A stretch of 23,183 nucleotides of DNA from Actinomyces sp. ICM47 (GTDB lineage Bacteria; Actinomycetota; Actinomycetes; Actinomycetales; Actinomycetaceae), in NCBI RefSeq assembly GCF_000278725.1, contig NZ_ALCA01000018.1:1-23183 (forward strand). Reading direction: 5' to 3'. The position numbers and the translations under genes were made by a program. The notes beneath the pieces are model-generated. The model worked only from the letters and a program-made list of their open reading frames with translations. It had not been told where the DNA came from and made no database searches. Of this stretch, positions 22,582-23,183 are shown piece after piece; the stretch's first letter is position 1, and each line of letters opens with the position of its first letter.

Positions 22582-23183
22582 AATGGGTGCCTCGGCGCTT
22601 TCGTCGCCCCCAGGTCGGTGACCTCGGCAGCGCCTCGCTGGAGCAGCTGACGCGCCACGTCCGCTCCGAGGCGAGCCGCCTCATCCGACGTAGCCTCCCT
22701 CAGCATGGCTTCACCCGACGTGGCCTCACCCGGCGCAGCGTCGCCGCGACCAACCGCGTCCGTGAGCGTTAACGCGCCGCTCGCCTCGACCCGCTCGTGC
22801 CCGTCGACGCTCATCACGCGCGCGTCAAGGACGAGAGCTGAGGAGGCCTCGTCCACGCGGGCGAAGGTGCCCACGGGTGCCGCACACCCTGCTCCGAGGG
22901 AGGACAAAACAGCGCGCTCGGCGCTGGCCGCGAGGGCGGTCGGCCGGTGGTTGAGGGAGCCCAGGAGGGTGCGAAGGAGCGGGTCCGGCTCGTCGCGCGT
23001 TTCGATGGCGAGGGCACCCTGCGAGGGGGCGGGCATCATGATGGTGGGGTCGAGCACGTCGGTGGCGTGGGCGTCGAGGCCGATGCGCCGCAGCCCGGAG
23101 AGGGCGAGGACGACCGCGTCGAGGCGATCACCCGTGCCGAGTGCGGAGGGCGCGGTGCCCGCGTCGGCGCCCAGGTCGATGCC
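22578..23183 (-). CDS. hemC: Hydroxymethylbilane synthase (porphobilinogen deaminase), C-terminal part, cut by window edge
   Basis: The frame is open to the last base of the window and encodes the final 201 residues of HemC, which links four porphobilinogens into hydroxymethylbilane; the N-terminus lies beyond 23183. Seen are ALSGLRRIGL, PAPSQGALAIETR (Ser replaces the usual Gly in PAPGQG) and GAGCAAPVGTFA, whose Cys carries the dipyrromethane cofactor. Near the C-terminus a low-complexity stretch (GEATSGEAMLREATSDEAA) comes from a short imperfect direct repeat in the DNA at about 22685-22735 and is not typical of the family. The stop overlaps the hemD start. Confidence 0.95.
   Translation of the reverse strand, partial: GIDLGADAGTAPSALGTGDRLDAVVLALSGLRRIGLDAHATDVLDPTIMMPAPSQGALAIETRDEPDPLLRTLLGSLNHRPTALAASAERAVLSSLGAGCAAPVGTFARVDEASSALVLDARVMSVDGHERVEASGALTLTDAVGRGDAAPGEATSGEAMLREATSDEAARLGADVARQLLQRGAAEVTDLGATKAPRHPL

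Noticed and set aside
22846..22858. Nine-base match to the dispersed word in hemC
   Set aside because: Too short to separate from chance in GC-rich coding sequence.
1..23183. CRISPR array, rRNA, integrase or transposase genes
   Set aside because: I looked for regularly spaced repeats, rRNA-like stretches and recombinase motifs and saw none in this window.

Overview
The window is GC-rich, densely packed actinobacterial chromosome. Gene content, codon choice and protein similarity (a CmtR-type metal sensor, an ECF transporter with fused S and ATPase domains, a hemC-hemD-hemB-hemL cluster) fit the Actinomycetaceae, something like Schaalia or Actinomyces. That assignment is inferred from protein resemblance, not from a marker gene.

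Layout: (1) 11-4054, minus strand: a DASS/SLC13-type carboxylate transporter, a soluble histidine kinase with a CRP-like domain, and a stand-alone receiver protein, closely spaced as one likely operon. (2) 4295-8054: a luciferase-like flavin monooxygenase gene split in two. Its first 82 codons lie at 7806-8054 and its C-terminal part at 4295 to about 4915. Between them sits about 2.9 kb of foreign DNA on the opposite strand: the 3' end of a mobilisation-like membrane protein, a cmtR cadmium/lead sensor gene and a heavy-metal P-type ATPase gene. (3) 8092-8904: a gene-poor stretch with a large imperfect hairpin, then tRNA-Leu(CAG) with a clear promoter and terminator. (4) 9145-13259, minus strand: an ECF transporter (EcfT plus one protein carrying S-like, ATPase and ATPase domains) and a cytosolic 5'-nucleotidase. 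(5) 13508-16549, plus strand: an iron-siderophore-type ABC importer (lipoprotein, permease, ATPase). (6) 16751-19220, plus strand: a cold-shock protein, a structured intergenic region with a promoter placed directly before a terminator, a 72-residue membrane peptide, and an unidentified membrane-anchored protein with a Q/G/P-rich cytoplasmic tail. (7) 19312-23183, minus strand: hemC (cut by the window edge), hemD, hemB and hemL, translationally coupled through hemB, for early tetrapyrrole synthesis.

The most unusual signal is not a gene. An 18-base sequence, TCGACGAGGCCGTGGCCG, occurs three times exactly. Its 13-base core GACGAGGCCGTGG occurs six times exactly, with a seventh copy matching 12 bases and a further near-copy pair forming a perfect 12-bp hairpin. 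Copies lie in both orientations and almost always where sequence is free to vary: linkers between protein domains, the extreme C-terminus of an ORF, gaps between genes, and a hairpin between two operon genes. None is in the inserted metal-resistance segment. The pattern resembles a DNA-uptake-type sequence or another genome-wide recognition word, which to my knowledge is not described for this group.
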